Source: Candidatus Magasanikbacteria bacterium CG_4_10_14_0_2_um_filter_37_12 (GTDB lineage Bacteria > Patescibacteriota > Patescibacteriia > Magasanikbacterales > UBA922). From it: a DNA stretch of 37,180 bases. The translations under genes were made by a program, and so were the position numbers. The stretch spans positions 1 through 37,180 of the forward strand of contig PFPK01000018.1 in assembly GCA_002793015.1 (NCBI GenBank), written 5' to 3'. How positions within the stretch are numbered: the stretch's first letter is position 1; each line of letters starts with the position of its first letter. Positions 8,958 to 19,442 of this stretch are shown here, piece after piece. The notes under the pieces are model-generated. The model saw nothing but the letters and a program-made list of their open reading frames with translations. It was not told the origin of the DNA and did no database searches.

Positions 8958-9026
8958 TAATAAATTTCGCTAAATACTTTGAATTAATAATATGGTCTAA
9001 TAAAATTATACCATAAAACTAAATAA

Positions 9027-9413
9027 CTAACTATGCAATGAAGTACTTTTAGAGATTGTTGAAAAAAATTCCTTTACCAACAATATATCTTGATTTATTT
9101 TATTGATCAACTCATCTTTATGGTAAATCTTTTCAACAGAAGCCACTTGTTGAATTGGATCAACCTCTAGAAAACTACCATAAAAATCAGGACCATCATA
9201 ATCAACCAAATAAATCTCCACTCTCCAAGCAGGCATATTTTTAATTACCAAGGCCGCTTTGTATACTTTCTTTTCAAGACTACACCGTGCCGCATAGACA
9301 CCTGGACCTAGCTTGACTTCTTTTTTTGTGCAATCCAAATTAGCTGTAGGAAAACCATATAACTTTCCCATTTTATCTCCGCCAACTACAATTCCACCAA
9401 ACATAGGTGTCAA
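9027..9413 (-). CDS. stand-alone riboflavin kinase
   Basis: GGIVVGGDKMGKLYGFPTANLD...GVYAARC...GPDFYGSFLEV is typical of the RibF C-terminal domain. The FAD-synthetase domain is absent. Confidence 0.8.
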   Translation of the reverse strand: MTPMFGGIVVGGDKMGKLYGFPTANLDCTKKEVKLGPGVYAARCSLEKKVYKAALVIKNMPAWRVEIYLVDYDGPDFYGSFLEVDPIQQVASVEKIYHKDELINKINQDILLVKEFFSTISKSTSLHS

Positions 9414-9428
9414 AAAATTACAATATAC

Positions 9429-9890
9429 TTAATGTTTTAGCATTTTGGCCATTTCGATTGCAGCCTTCCCCCACTCATAGCCACTATTCTTCGACTCACT
9501 GGATCGATCTATGGCTTGTTGCTCTGTCAAACAAGTCAAAACACCATAAATAATAGGAATATCGTTGTCTATGTTCAATCTCATAATCGCCTTAGTGACA
9601 GAATCAGCAATATATTCAAAATGCATAGTCTCACCTTTGATAAGAGAGCCTAAACAAATTATAACATCTATATTTTTTTCTCGAATCAATTTGCTAACAA
9701 CAAACGGTATTTCAAAAGCACCAGGAACCTGATACACCGAAATATTTTTCTCCTCTACACCTGTCTCAAATAATGCCTCCTTGCATCTACCAAGTAAAGC
9801 ATCCGTAATATGGTTATTCCAACGACTGACCACTATTCCAATCCTAAAAGATGAACCATCCAGCTTATCAAAAACAATTCCCTTGCTCAT
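9429..9890 (-). CDS. ribH: 6,7-dimethyl-8-ribityllumazine synthase
   Basis: GIVVSRWNNHITDALL...VPGAFEIPFVVSKL...GSLIKGETMHFEYIADSVTKAIM...GVLTCLTEQQAIDR...KAAIEMAKML. Confidence 0.9.
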   Translation of the reverse strand: MSKGIVFDKLDGSSFRIGIVVSRWNNHITDALLGRCKEALFETGVEEKNISVYQVPGAFEIPFVVSKLIREKNIDVIICLGSLIKGETMHFEYIADSVTKAIMRLNIDNDIPIIYGVLTCLTEQQAIDRSSESKNSGYEWGKAAIEMAKMLKH

Positions 9891-9916
9891 ATATATAAAA
9901 TCAGTTTAAATCAATG

Positions 9917-11182
9917 CTAATTATTCAAAATCTCCATCGCTTTTTCCAAGCCCTTGTCTGTATACTCCACATCTTGACCTTCTGTTGTGCCCTCATCTAC
10001 AGGAACAAACATGTTTTCTATAACAACATCAGGCATAATGCCCTCTCCATCGATCATTCTATCTTTTGGGGTCAACCATTTAGCAATTGTGAGCTTAATA
10101 GCCGATCCATCAGGTAGCACTTCAAAATCTTGAACAGAGCCCTTACCAAATGTCTTGGTACCGACAAGTGTGGCTACACCATGATCTTGCAGTGCCCCAG
10201 CAACAATTTCTGAACCAGATGCACTGCCACCATCCACCAACACCACAGTAGATATATCAGAAAAACGGTGTCTCCCTCTTGTTTGGTGTTCACTGTCAGG
10301 TATCTTAGCAAAACGTTCTTTCACAATGGCACCTTTGTCTACCCACTCGCTCGCAACATCAATTGATGTTTCCAAAAATCCTCCTGGATTGAGACGCAAA
10401 TCTAAAATAATTCCTCTTGGAGAAGTCAAAACAATTTCCCTGACAGCTTTATCAAATTCAGTCCAAGTAGTCTCATTGAAGTAACTTATCCTCACATAGG
10501 CTATATTATTTTCTTTAGTTTCCCAAGTTACTGTTGGCACACTGATAGTCTCACGAACAATTTCTAGATTTTCCATTGTTTCAAATCCATTATGAGTAAC
10601 AGCAAGAACTACTGATGTCCCCAGCTCGCCACGAATATTAGCCACAGCATCTTCCAATGTCATTCCGGATGTTTCTTTGTCGTCAATAGCGTATATCTTA
10701 TCTCCAGGCACCAGGCCAGCTTTTTCTGCTGGAGAGCCTGGAAGTGGAGCGATTACAATCAGTTGTTGGTCACGAAGACCAATTTCTGCCCCTATTCCTT
10801 CAAATTCGCCAGAAAGATCTTTGGCAAATTCCTTGGCTTTAACTGGTGGAAAATATGTGGAGTAAGGATCATCAAGCCCGCGAACCAACCCAGCGATTGC
10901 CCCATAAAACAAGTCAACATCATTGACTGGTTGGTCAACATATTTTTCTTTAATCTTATCCCAAATATTCCAAAACTGTTCAAAACTCACTTCTGAAGAT
11001 CTTGATTTGGAATAAATATCAATTACTTTGCTAAGAACCACATCGCCATTATCGTCAAAAATTTCATTCCGAACAGTATAAGCGTGACCAAAATAAAAAC
11101 CAACAAAAAAAAATAAAACTAAACTAATGATTACATAAAGCTTATTGTTTTGTTTTGGTAAGTTTGTTTTTAATTCTTCCAT
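9917..11182 (-). CDS. S41 family C-terminal processing peptidase (CtpA/Prc-like) with PDZ
   Basis: GLDDPYSTYFPP, PDZ region, LRLNPGG, VDGGSASGSEIVAGALQDHGVATLVGTKTFGKGSVQ. Confidence 0.92.
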   Translation of the reverse strand: MEELKTNLPKQNNKLYVIISLVLFFFVGFYFGHAYTVRNEIFDDNGDVVLSKVIDIYSKSRSSEVSFEQFWNIWDKIKEKYVDQPVNDVDLFYGAIAGLVRGLDDPYSTYFPPVKAKEFAKDLSGEFEGIGAEIGLRDQQLIVIAPLPGSPAEKAGLVPGDKIYAIDDKETSGMTLEDAVANIRGELGTSVVLAVTHNGFETMENLEIVRETISVPTVTWETKENNIAYVRISYFNETTWTEFDKAVREIVLTSPRGIILDLRLNPGGFLETSIDVASEWVDKGAIVKERFAKIPDSEHQTRGRHRFSDISTVVLVDGGSASGSEIVAGALQDHGVATLVGTKTFGKGSVQDFEVLPDGSAIKLTIAKWLTPKDRMIDGEGIMPDVVIENMFVPVDEGTTEGQDVEYTDKGLEKAMEILNN

Positions 11183-11342
11183 AGTTATTTATGTATTAGT
11201 TTATGACAGTTTTTACTGTTTGATAAAGTATAACGTCAAATTTGTTTCTATCTCATACTGTCCGCTTACATGCTTCTGCTAAATAAGTCTAATAGCCATC
11301 TCAAAAATATACCTACCAAATTGAGTAACCAAAATCCATCTG

Positions 11343-12647
11343 TCAATCTTCCAAACGCTCAATATCGACTCCAATTCCACGAAGCTTAAAAATCAAATCT
11401 GCATAACCTCTCTCTAGCGGATAGACATGTCGCAAGACTGATCTGCCTTTGGCAGCAATCATAGCAATAAGAATCACTATCCCTGGACGAATAGCTGGTG
11501 GACAAATTACTTCATTTGCTTTCAAAGTTGTTGGGCCTTCGATCATTACTCTATGTGTATCCAAAAGTAAAACATTGGCTCCTAATTTTTGTAATTCCAG
11601 CATATACAAAGCCCTGTTTTCATAAACCCAATCATGAATCAAAGTCTTACCTCGAGCTTGAGTAAGCATCGCTCCAAACAAAGGCAAATTATCAATATTC
11701 AAACCCGGAAAAGGACGACCATAAATCTTATCTGATAAAGCAACCAGTGAAGATGATTTCAATAAAATATCAGCAATATTAAAATAACCATTTCTAGATT
11801 TATGAACATTTGTAATTTTATATTTTTGGCCCATCACCCGTAACTTTTCCAATTCCAATTCAAGAAAATCTAATGGACAATTACTAACTGTGAGATTAGA
11901 TTTTGTCGTTACAGCAAGAGATATCCAAGTCATAGCCACTATCGGGTCAGGCATAATATAATAAGTATCCACAGATTTTAACTTTTTTACTCCTGTAATT
12001 TTGAGAGTGGTTGTACCAATCCCCTCGATTAAAGCGCCTGCTTTTTTGAGAAAATAACAAAGATCCTGAACCATGTAATTTGATGAAGCAAACTTGATAA
12101 TAGTCTCACCTGGTGCCAAGACAGCAGCCATAATCGCATTTTCAGTAGGGGTGTCACCAGATTCATACATCACTATATCTGCTGAATGGAGGGACTTGTT
12201 TTTGACATCATAATATTTTGATTTTGAAACTATCGAAATACCAAATTGTTCTAAAGCAAAAAGGTGAGGCCCAATAGTCCTGGCTCCCAACTTACATCCT
12301 CCTGACTTGTAAATTTTGTATGACTTTTCTCGCGAAGCCAGAGCTCCTATAAATAGGAGAGATGCTCTAGTTTTCTCACAAGCTTCTTTGTGAATATTGT
12401 CCATTTGGAGCTTAGCACTGCTATTAATGACTAGGGTACTATCGTCTACTCGCTCCACAATTACCCCAATGCTATCAAGAATCTCCAAAAATCTGTCTAC
12501 CTCGACGATATTGGGGATATCTTTCAATGTTACCTTGCCACGGATCATCAATGATGCACAAAGAATAGCCACTGTAGAATTTTTTGTGGTACTAGTCTCG
12601 ATTGTGCCTTTCAAAGGCTTACCTCCTCTGACAACGAATTTTGTCAT
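11343..12647 (-). CDS. UDP-N-acetylglucosamine 1-carboxyvinyltransferase-like (divergent MurA/EPSP-synthase family)
   Basis: GGKPLKGTI..STTKNSTVAIL, SGGCKLGART, FPGLNIDNLPLF, RPGIVILIAMIAAKG, ERGYADLIFKLRGIGVDIE. Confidence 0.85.
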   Translation of the reverse strand: MTKFVVRGGKPLKGTIETSTTKNSTVAILCASLMIRGKVTLKDIPNIVEVDRFLEILDSIGVIVERVDDSTLVINSSAKLQMDNIHKEACEKTRASLLFIGALASREKSYKIYKSGGCKLGARTIGPHLFALEQFGISIVSKSKYYDVKNKSLHSADIVMYESGDTPTENAIMAAVLAPGETIIKFASSNYMVQDLCYFLKKAGALIEGIGTTTLKITGVKKLKSVDTYYIMPDPIVAMTWISLAVTTKSNLTVSNCPLDFLELELEKLRVMGQKYKITNVHKSRNGYFNIADILLKSSSLVALSDKIYGRPFPGLNIDNLPLFGAMLTQARGKTLIHDWVYENRALYMLELQKLGANVLLLDTHRVMIEGPTTLKANEVICPPAIRPGIVILIAMIAAKGRSVLRHVYPLERGYADLIFKLRGIGVDIERLED

Positions 12648-12715
12648 AACTTAGTTGATTTTTTGACCTAATTACGATAGTATTATACCTGGAAAGTTGT
12701 TAGAAAGCAATAATT

Positions 12716-14047
12716 ATGTCTTATCCTGCTATAAAGCTAACACGTAAAATCAGAATCGCCATCATGATTTTTTTAATTATTGCTTTCTTTGTAATTTCAC
12801 CCATCATAATCCTATATACAGCTGGATATCGTTATGACTTTAAAGCCAAAAAAATACAGGAAACTGGCGTAATTAGTATTGATGTAAAACCAAAAGACTC
12901 TCGAGTTTATCTCAATGGTATTGAACTGAAAAACAGTATTCCAGTCCGACTGACCAATCGTCTTCCAGGTGATTATAATATAAAAATAAAAAAAGAAGGT
13001 TATCATGAGTGGAAAAAAAATATTACAGTAGAAAGCAAAAAAACTTATTATATTAAAGACATAATTTTATTCAAAAAATATTTTCCGATTAAAATATCAG
13101 ACTTTGAAAATAATTTTGTGTTTATCTACCCGTCTACCAACAATGGTTATGCTTTGTCAATATACAAAATTGAAAATATTTTTGAAGTCAGACTTTTGGA
13201 TCCAAAAAATAATCAAGAAACCTTAGTCTTGAGAGAAAATATGGATGAACCTCCTGAAATAGAATGGTCTCCACTAGGAAAAAGGGCAATCATAAAATTT
13301 GTCAAAAATGGTGTAAAAAACATAAGTTTATTCTCAACAGGAAAAACAAATGTAACTAATACTTACACATTTACTGACATAAAAAAAAATTTTGTCACCC
13401 AGTGGTCACAAGAAAATATACTAACCCAAGATGACACAAAAATTTTATCTCTCACTGATGATGACACATCTGAAGTAATGAAAATTCCGTCTTCAGTCTG
13501 GTTTATTGATGACAACGACAATTTATGGCAGATTGACCAAGAAACAAACAACCTCTTAATCAAAAAAGACGATATTACTTCATCTATTCACCTACCCACA
13601 GAAAACATTGCCAAAATTATTGATGCTACAGAAACATATATTATTGTTCAAAATCAAAGTCAAGAAATATCCGTTATCATGTATGAACAAAATAGAACAA
13701 CAAGTACCAAAACACTACCATCAAATTTTTTGCTGTACAACAATAGCCAAGAAGAATGGACCACGTGGAGCGAATGGGAAATATGGAATATTTATAAAGA
13801 CGGCACACAATCCCTCGTCAATCGTCTGGAGTACCCTATAGACAATATCATTCTTTTGGACGATTTTGGTAATATTGGCTTAATTTCTGGACAATCTGTC
13901 TTAGCCTTCAACCAGACCTACCACCTCACTTACGTTTTATTAGATAATACAGAATTGGAGAATGTCTGGTCTGACAAACAAAATAAAAAAATATACTTTA
14001 CAAGTTTGGACAACAACAAAACAAGTCTATACAAGTTGGAATACTAA
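12716..14047 (+). CDS. PEGA-domain membrane-anchored protein
   Basis: N-terminal TM, then TGVISIDVKPKDSRVYLNGIELKNSIPVRLTNRLPGDYNIKIKKEGYHEWKKNITVE. Confidence 0.75.
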   Translation: MSYPAIKLTRKIRIAIMIFLIIAFFVISPIIILYTAGYRYDFKAKKIQETGVISIDVKPKDSRVYLNGIELKNSIPVRLTNRLPGDYNIKIKKEGYHEWKKNITVESKKTYYIKDIILFKKYFPIKISDFENNFVFIYPSTNNGYALSIYKIENIFEVRLLDPKNNQETLVLRENMDEPPEIEWSPLGKRAIIKFVKNGVKNISLFSTGKTNVTNTYTFTDIKKNFVTQWSQENILTQDDTKILSLTDDDTSEVMKIPSSVWFIDDNDNLWQIDQETNNLLIKKDDITSSIHLPTENIAKIIDATETYIIVQNQSQEISVIMYEQNRTTSTKTLPSNFLLYNNSQEEWTTWSEWEIWNIYKDGTQSLVNRLEYPIDNIILLDDFGNIGLISGQSVLAFNQTYHLTYVLLDNTELENVWSDKQNKKIYFTSLDNNKTSLYKLEY

Positions 14048-14097
14048 AAAAAAATATCTCTTGTCTCTCATATTTTTTTAATTAAAATCATCAAATT

Positions 14098-15198
14098 CTA
14101 CATCTCAATGATCGTCTTATCCCCTACCACTATTCTATGCCCAGCCTTCTCCCCATTTTTTTTCTTTCGTAAATTGACACCTTTACCAATCAAACTATCG
14201 TGAATAAAAATATCACAGTCAATGTAAGCATTGTCCAAAATAATAGTGTCTTCTAAAGAAGAATTGTGTACTTCTGTGCCTTGACCAATAGTGACGTATG
14301 GACCGATCTGACAATTTTCCAAAATACAATTTTCACCAACCAACACCGGCCCAATGACTTTTACATTTTTTCCAACATGCGAACCAATCCCAATATTAAC
14401 TTTCCCAGATATGACTGCACCTAATTCAGTCATGCTTTGGTTAACAAAATGTTCAGCATCCATTTTATCTAAAAGCAAATTATTAGCAGTGAGCAAATCT
14501 TCCACTTTTCCAGTATCTTTCCACCAACCAGTAATTTCCTTGTATCCTACTTTTCTGCCATGCTTGAGGAGATAAGAATGTATGCTTGATATTTCATATT
14601 CTCCCCTCGCACTTTTCTCAATATTTTTAAAAGCATCAAAAAACACGTCTCCAGCATAAAGATAAATGCCAGTAACAGCAAAGCTGTTGGCGGGGTTAAC
14701 AGGTTTCTCTATTACATCAATCAATTCTTTTTTTTCATTAAAAACTGGCACTCCAAATCTCTGAGGATCTGGTACCTCTGACAAAGCCAGCATACAGTCG
14801 TATTGTCCTATTTCAAATTCCTTAAACATGCCCTTGATATCTCCAAAAAGAATATTATCTGACAAATAAAACATGAAAGGATCATGTCCGATAAACTTTT
14901 TGGCTTCATTGACCACATGGGCAATCCCTTGCGGACCACCAGTCTGTTCATAAAACCTGATCTTGATCCCCCAGTGTCCGCCGTCACCAATATAATCTGG
15001 TAAGCTAGTATCCCCCGGATTGGTATTGATAAATATTTCTTCCACGCCTGCTTCGACTGCTTTTTCAATAGCATGAAAAATCATCGGCTTGTTGGCTAAT
15101 GGCAAAAGATGCTTATTGATAGTCGTAGTGATAGGATACAAACGAGTTGCTCGTCCCCCACCAGTGAGAATTGCTTTTTTAATACGCATATATATCAT
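14098..15198 (-). CDS. rmlA: glucose-1-phosphate thymidylyltransferase-type sugar nucleotidyltransferase with C-terminal left-handed beta-helix
   Basis: KAILTGGGRATRLYPITTTINKHLLPLANKPMI...; hexapeptide-like C-terminus. Confidence 0.8.
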   Translation of the reverse strand: MIYMRIKKAILTGGGRATRLYPITTTINKHLLPLANKPMIFHAIEKAVEAGVEEIFINTNPGDTSLPDYIGDGGHWGIKIRFYEQTGGPQGIAHVVNEAKKFIGHDPFMFYLSDNILFGDIKGMFKEFEIGQYDCMLALSEVPDPQRFGVPVFNEKKELIDVIEKPVNPANSFAVTGIYLYAGDVFFDAFKNIEKSARGEYEISSIHSYLLKHGRKVGYKEITGWWKDTGKVEDLLTANNLLLDKMDAEHFVNQSMTELGAVISGKVNIGIGSHVGKNVKVIGPVLVGENCILENCQIGPYVTIGQGTEVHNSSLEDTIILDNAYIDCDIFIHDSLIGKGVNLRKKKNGEKAGHRIVVGDKTIIEM

Positions 15199-15203
15199 TT
15201 ATC

Positions 15204-16301
15204 CTAAATCAATTCTTGACAAACATTAATTTCGCCGTGTAAATCTTCCAACATTTTGATCTTGATTTGTTCATAGTTAATTTTTTGAGCTAATAGCCAA
15301 GACAATTTTACAGTCATTGATTCAATACTCATATCATATGCCGGGATAGCCAAATCGTATTCTCGCAAATATTGTCCTGTCTCATTTACCTGAAAATTAG
15401 ACACCCCACTTGGGGCTTGAGTAGTCACCACGATTGGAATTTGTTTTTCTTTCAGATATTCAAAAGCTGGAAATAAATGACTGCTAGGATCACCTGCCCC
15501 GAAAGCTCTAAAAATAAATGCTGTCATACCATTATTTTCAACCAACGATCTAAATAAATCAACAGACATGCCAGGAAATTCTGTCAACGAGGCAATACTT
15601 TTTGTATCAAAATCTTTTTTTACACTCAACACTCTTGACTGGATTGCCAACGCTTTATATTTGGATAGATAGGCAATGTGTTTTTTCATAGCAGCCTCAT
15701 CAATCCTCATAAATCTTCCAATATCTCCCAAGGCACCGGTCTGAAACGCTTTAAAAGGATCGTAATCGAAATCAGTACCTTTTTTAACTCTTGACCCTGT
15801 AATAATTTTGCTTCCAAAAACTGCCATTACTCCTTTTACTTCATGGTATCCCCACACAGCCATCCTTAGAGAATTGACCAAATTTGTGACAGAATCAGTG
15901 CCCAGATATCCAAGAGGGACTTGTGCGCCAGTCAAAATAACTGGTTTATTGATATTTTCCAAAGCGAATGTCAAGGCTGCTGCAGTATATCCCATTGTGT
16001 TTGTACCATGTAAAACAATAAATGCATCAAAATCGTCGTATTTATTTTGTATCTCCTCTATTATCGACGTCCAATTTTCTGGTTGCATATTAGAGCTATC
16101 AACGTTAAGCAACTCAGAGATAGAAGGAGTAATTTCTATATTCCAATTTTTCTTTACAATATCTACAGAATTCTCTAGTATGGACAAAAAACTATTTGGA
16201 TCAGACTTTGTATTTTGCGAAACATTGCTCTCTGCAACATTGCCAGCCACAGTTCCTCCAGTAAAAATAACTAATATTCTTTTTTTTGTGTATGTGCTCA
16301 T
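15204..16301 (-). CDS. type I L-asparaginase family protein
   Basis: ILVIFTGGTVAG...AFIVLHGTNTMGYTAAALTFALENINKPVILTGAQVPLG. Confidence 0.88.
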   Translation of the reverse strand: MSTYTKKRILVIFTGGTVAGNVAESNVSQNTKSDPNSFLSILENSVDIVKKNWNIEITPSISELLNVDSSNMQPENWTSIIEEIQNKYDDFDAFIVLHGTNTMGYTAAALTFALENINKPVILTGAQVPLGYLGTDSVTNLVNSLRMAVWGYHEVKGVMAVFGSKIITGSRVKKGTDFDYDPFKAFQTGALGDIGRFMRIDEAAMKKHIAYLSKYKALAIQSRVLSVKKDFDTKSIASLTEFPGMSVDLFRSLVENNGMTAFIFRAFGAGDPSSHLFPAFEYLKEKQIPIVVTTQAPSGVSNFQVNETGQYLREYDLAIPAYDMSIESMTVKLSWLLAQKINYEQIKIKMLEDLHGEINVCQELI

Positions 16302-16361
16302 ATAAATATAAAAAACAGATTATAAATTATTTTTTGTTCTATGATACTTCTTCTATAAAAA

Positions 16362-17462
16362 TCACCACCAAATCAACCCTTTAACCACAATCCAATAATA
16401 AATCTTCATCAGTGGATTACCAATATACTTCAAAACAGAATTATTCATTGAAGCATCTTGAAAATCAATTCCAGGTACAGAAAAACCAAGCAAATACCGA
16501 TCACTCACCTTTCTAATCTTTTGGATATGTTTTCTTTTTCCAAGCCACAGTTTCCAACTGCTACTTTTGAACCAATACTGATAGATTTTCTTTCTCTTGT
16601 CAGTCCAGCCACCCTTGATCGCAAAAACCCATAGACCCACTTCCAAAACCAAAGCCATTGGTAACAATAACAACAATGTCGGCCAACGGAAAAACATCAG
16701 CATCACCCCATAACGATTGCGTTCCATCCAATAGAACTTGGTAATACTACGGCTAAATTGATACTTATGATAAAAAACAGAATCATTAACAAGAGCAATC
16801 TTGTAACCCACTGACCGTAAACGAAAAGTCCATTCCAAATCTTCGTGATAGAGAAAAAAATCACTATCCCAAGAACCAAATTTTTTAATCACCCCTACAC
16901 TCACCATAAGCGCCGCACCACTGGCATAAGAAATTTCTTTTATTTTTGGGTAAATTATATCTTTATACTTCATACGATAGTTGTGACAATAACCAAACCC
17001 TAAGTAGTGAAACATATTGCCATCGCTGTTGAGTAAATCTGCCTCAGGATGCAAAAGTATGAGAGATTGAGCTAGGCCAATATTCTTATCATTTTCCATA
17101 GCCTCCACCAATGGTTCAAAAGCATTGACTGCCAAAAAACCATCGCTATTGTGAAAAAAGACATAATCAAAACCGTGCTCAATCGCCCAATCCACGCCAG
17201 CATTATTGCCCCCAGCAAATCCAAAATTTTCTTTTTGAGACAAAAGTGTGGTATGAGGTAACTGATTGCCAGACAGAGGCATGACATTTTCTTCCAAATA
17301 ACGCACAGAATGGCCATGTTCAGGATGAAGATTGTCAACAATTACAAATTCCAACTTGTCTTTTGGGTAAGTTATTTTTTTCAACGAAGAAACCACATCG
17401 TCAATATAGGGTTCGCAATGAAAACTGAGATATATGATGGCTATTTTGGGATAAAAATTCAT
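16362..17462 (-). CDS. glycosyltransferase family 2
   Basis: GT-A fold motifs: FVIVDN, ENFGFAGGNNAGVDWAI, FFHNSDGF, DFFLYHEDLEWTFRLRSVGYK. Confidence 0.88.
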   Translation of the reverse strand: MNFYPKIAIIYLSFHCEPYIDDVVSSLKKITYPKDKLEFVIVDNLHPEHGHSVRYLEENVMPLSGNQLPHTTLLSQKENFGFAGGNNAGVDWAIEHGFDYVFFHNSDGFLAVNAFEPLVEAMENDKNIGLAQSLILLHPEADLLNSDGNMFHYLGFGYCHNYRMKYKDIIYPKIKEISYASGAALMVSVGVIKKFGSWDSDFFLYHEDLEWTFRLRSVGYKIALVNDSVFYHKYQFSRSITKFYWMERNRYGVMLMFFRWPTLLLLLPMALVLEVGLWVFAIKGGWTDKRKKIYQYWFKSSSWKLWLGKRKHIQKIRKVSDRYLLGFSVPGIDFQDASMNNSVLKYIGNPLMKIYYWIVVKGLIWW

Positions 17463-17470
17463 ATTCTATT

Positions 17471-18313
17471 TTAGACTTTCGACTTATAATATTTATGATT
17501 CCCTCGCCACTTCCACAAATATTGTACCCAACTTTTGGCGTGAATCCGAGCTAATTTATTTTTAAATATTGCTTTGAAAAAGCCAGGTACTTTGGCAGAA
17601 TCGCGTACATGTACGTGCCTAATAACTATATCATGGACATAATATACTGGCCACCCTGCTTCCCACATACTATGACACCAGTCAGCATCTTCAAGATACA
17701 TAAAATATCGATCATCAAACCACCCGATGTCGTCCACCATTTCTTTTCGTACCACCATAGCGGCACCAAGCACCCAATCGACAGGACGTGTCTCCTTGTG
17801 ATCAAAATCTTTCATGATAAGTTTGTCAGCATGCTTTTTGACCCATGTATATTTTTGATCAAAATTAATTTGTTTCAAAGGTTTGATGAGAATACTTGGC
17901 AAATCAAAACGATAACATGAATACTGTAAACTCCCATCCATATTTTGAAGTTTTGGACCAATACAACCGATACGCGGATGAGCGTCCATATAGGCAATAA
18001 TGCGTTCAATGGTTTTTGTATGTTCTGGAATAATAGTGTCGCGGTTCAAAACAAAATAATACCGCGCTTCGCACGTCTTAAATCCATTCACGTTTCCTTT
18101 ACCAAATCCAACATTGCCACCAGAGTCAACATATATGACTTGTGGAAATTTTTGAAGTGTTTCTTTCATTCCATCTTTGTTTTCCGAATTATCAGCCACC
18201 GTAATCTGCACATCATATTTACAATCTTTTGTATCAGAAACCAAAGACTCAACAGCTCGCGTGATGTCGTCTTTACAGAAGTAATTGAGTAATACGATGT
18301 TTATGTCAACCAT
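17471..18313 (-). CDS. glycosyltransferase family 2
   Basis: MVDINIVLLNYFCKDD...GGNVGFGKGNVNG...YFMYLEDADWCHSMWEAGW. The start at 18313 is preferred over 18367, which overlaps the upstream gene. Confidence 0.85.
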   Translation of the reverse strand: MVDINIVLLNYFCKDDITRAVESLVSDTKDCKYDVQITVADNSENKDGMKETLQKFPQVIYVDSGGNVGFGKGNVNGFKTCEARYYFVLNRDTIIPEHTKTIERIIAYMDAHPRIGCIGPKLQNMDGSLQYSCYRFDLPSILIKPLKQINFDQKYTWVKKHADKLIMKDFDHKETRPVDWVLGAAMVVRKEMVDDIGWFDDRYFMYLEDADWCHSMWEAGWPVYYVHDIVIRHVHVRDSAKVPGFFKAIFKNKLARIHAKSWVQYLWKWRGNHKYYKSKV

Positions 18314-18336
18314 ACTTATACTTTTAAAAAAATAAA

Positions 18337-19431
18337 TTAACTCCACCACTTCCGCATTTCCCTCCACCCAACTTTTCTCATTCCTATAATTTCCAATTTC
18401 TTATTTCTAATTTCTCGACGATTCTTCCATATTTCCCCTAATCCTTTCAAAACACTTCTATCAAAGATAAGAAACCACATAAACTTCTTAAATTCATACC
18501 ATTTTATGAACACTGCATCAAGAATCCAATTTTGCCAGTATTCATTTTTGTATAAGGTCATCAAATGATTTTTGTATGAGTGATACTTAACCCAAGCACT
18601 TTGCTTTTTCTTATTTTCTACTGCAACCTTGTCCCCTTTTTTATCAAGACCCTCGACTGTCCTATCATGATAGGCGACTGTATCGAGTAAGACAAATGCT
18701 TTATATCCAGCGATACGTAAACGAAATGCAAGATCCACATCTTCTTTGTATGAATTATAAAGCGAATCAAAAAAAGTGCAGTCTGAAAAACAAACTTTTT
18801 CAATTGTGCTTGTTCGTAACATAGGTAGCGCTCCTGACACGCCAAACACTTCGAGAGCCGTACCATCGCCATTGTGCCTTTCGGCCCGAAAAGATAATTT
18901 CATTTTTGGTTCTACTTCATCCCAATCTTTTCCTGCATATTTTTCTACTACGCGACGATTGCGAAAGACTTTCAATCCCAATGAATCTATCTTATTTGTA
19001 AAGGTATCTTGAAGTCTGAAGTCTGAAGTCTGAAGTCCATTAAAATTCCACTTCATAAGTCTCGGACTCACCGCCGCCACATTCTCGTGTCTATCAAGAA
19101 AATACGTCATTTTCCCAAGACAGTCTGGCGTCAAATACATGTCCTGATTTAACAAAAGCATGTATTCACAATCATAATTCCTAATTCTTAATTCATGATT
19201 CAATTTATTATGTCCTTCTGCAAATCCAAGATTTTCTTTTCCTTCTATCAATTCTACATCGACTGGAAAATCCTTAATTTCATTCTTAATCTTTTCAGCC
19301 GTATCGTCACCTGATCCATTATCCAAGATAACTAATTTCCAATCTGTATAAATTTGTTTTCTAAGCGATGCAAAAAGATGTGGAATATATTTTGCTCCGT
19401 TCCAGGTGACGAGATGTACTGATAGTTTCAT
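18337..19431 (-). CDS. glycosyltransferase family 2
   Basis: LSVHLVTWNGAKYIPHLFASL...ENLGFAEGHNKL...LLNQDMYLTPDCL...SYKEDVDLAFRLRIAGYKA. Confidence 0.88.
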   Translation of the reverse strand: MKLSVHLVTWNGAKYIPHLFASLRKQIYTDWKLVILDNGSGDDTAEKIKNEIKDFPVDVELIEGKENLGFAEGHNKLNHELRIRNYDCEYMLLLNQDMYLTPDCLGKMTYFLDRHENVAAVSPRLMKWNFNGLQTSDFRLQDTFTNKIDSLGLKVFRNRRVVEKYAGKDWDEVEPKMKLSFRAERHNGDGTALEVFGVSGALPMLRTSTIEKVCFSDCTFFDSLYNSYKEDVDLAFRLRIAGYKAFVLLDTVAYHDRTVEGLDKKGDKVAVENKKKQSAWVKYHSYKNHLMTLYKNEYWQNWILDAVFIKWYEFKKFMWFLIFDRSVLKGLGEIWKNRREIRNKKLEIIGMRKVGWREMRKWWS

Positions 19432-19442
19432 AATAATACTGT

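Noticed and set aside
11343-12647. MurA-like protein as a possibly inactive paralogue
   Set aside because: Lys-Asn, Cys (GGC), Asp (NID) and Arg positions appear retained; divergence alone does not show loss of function.
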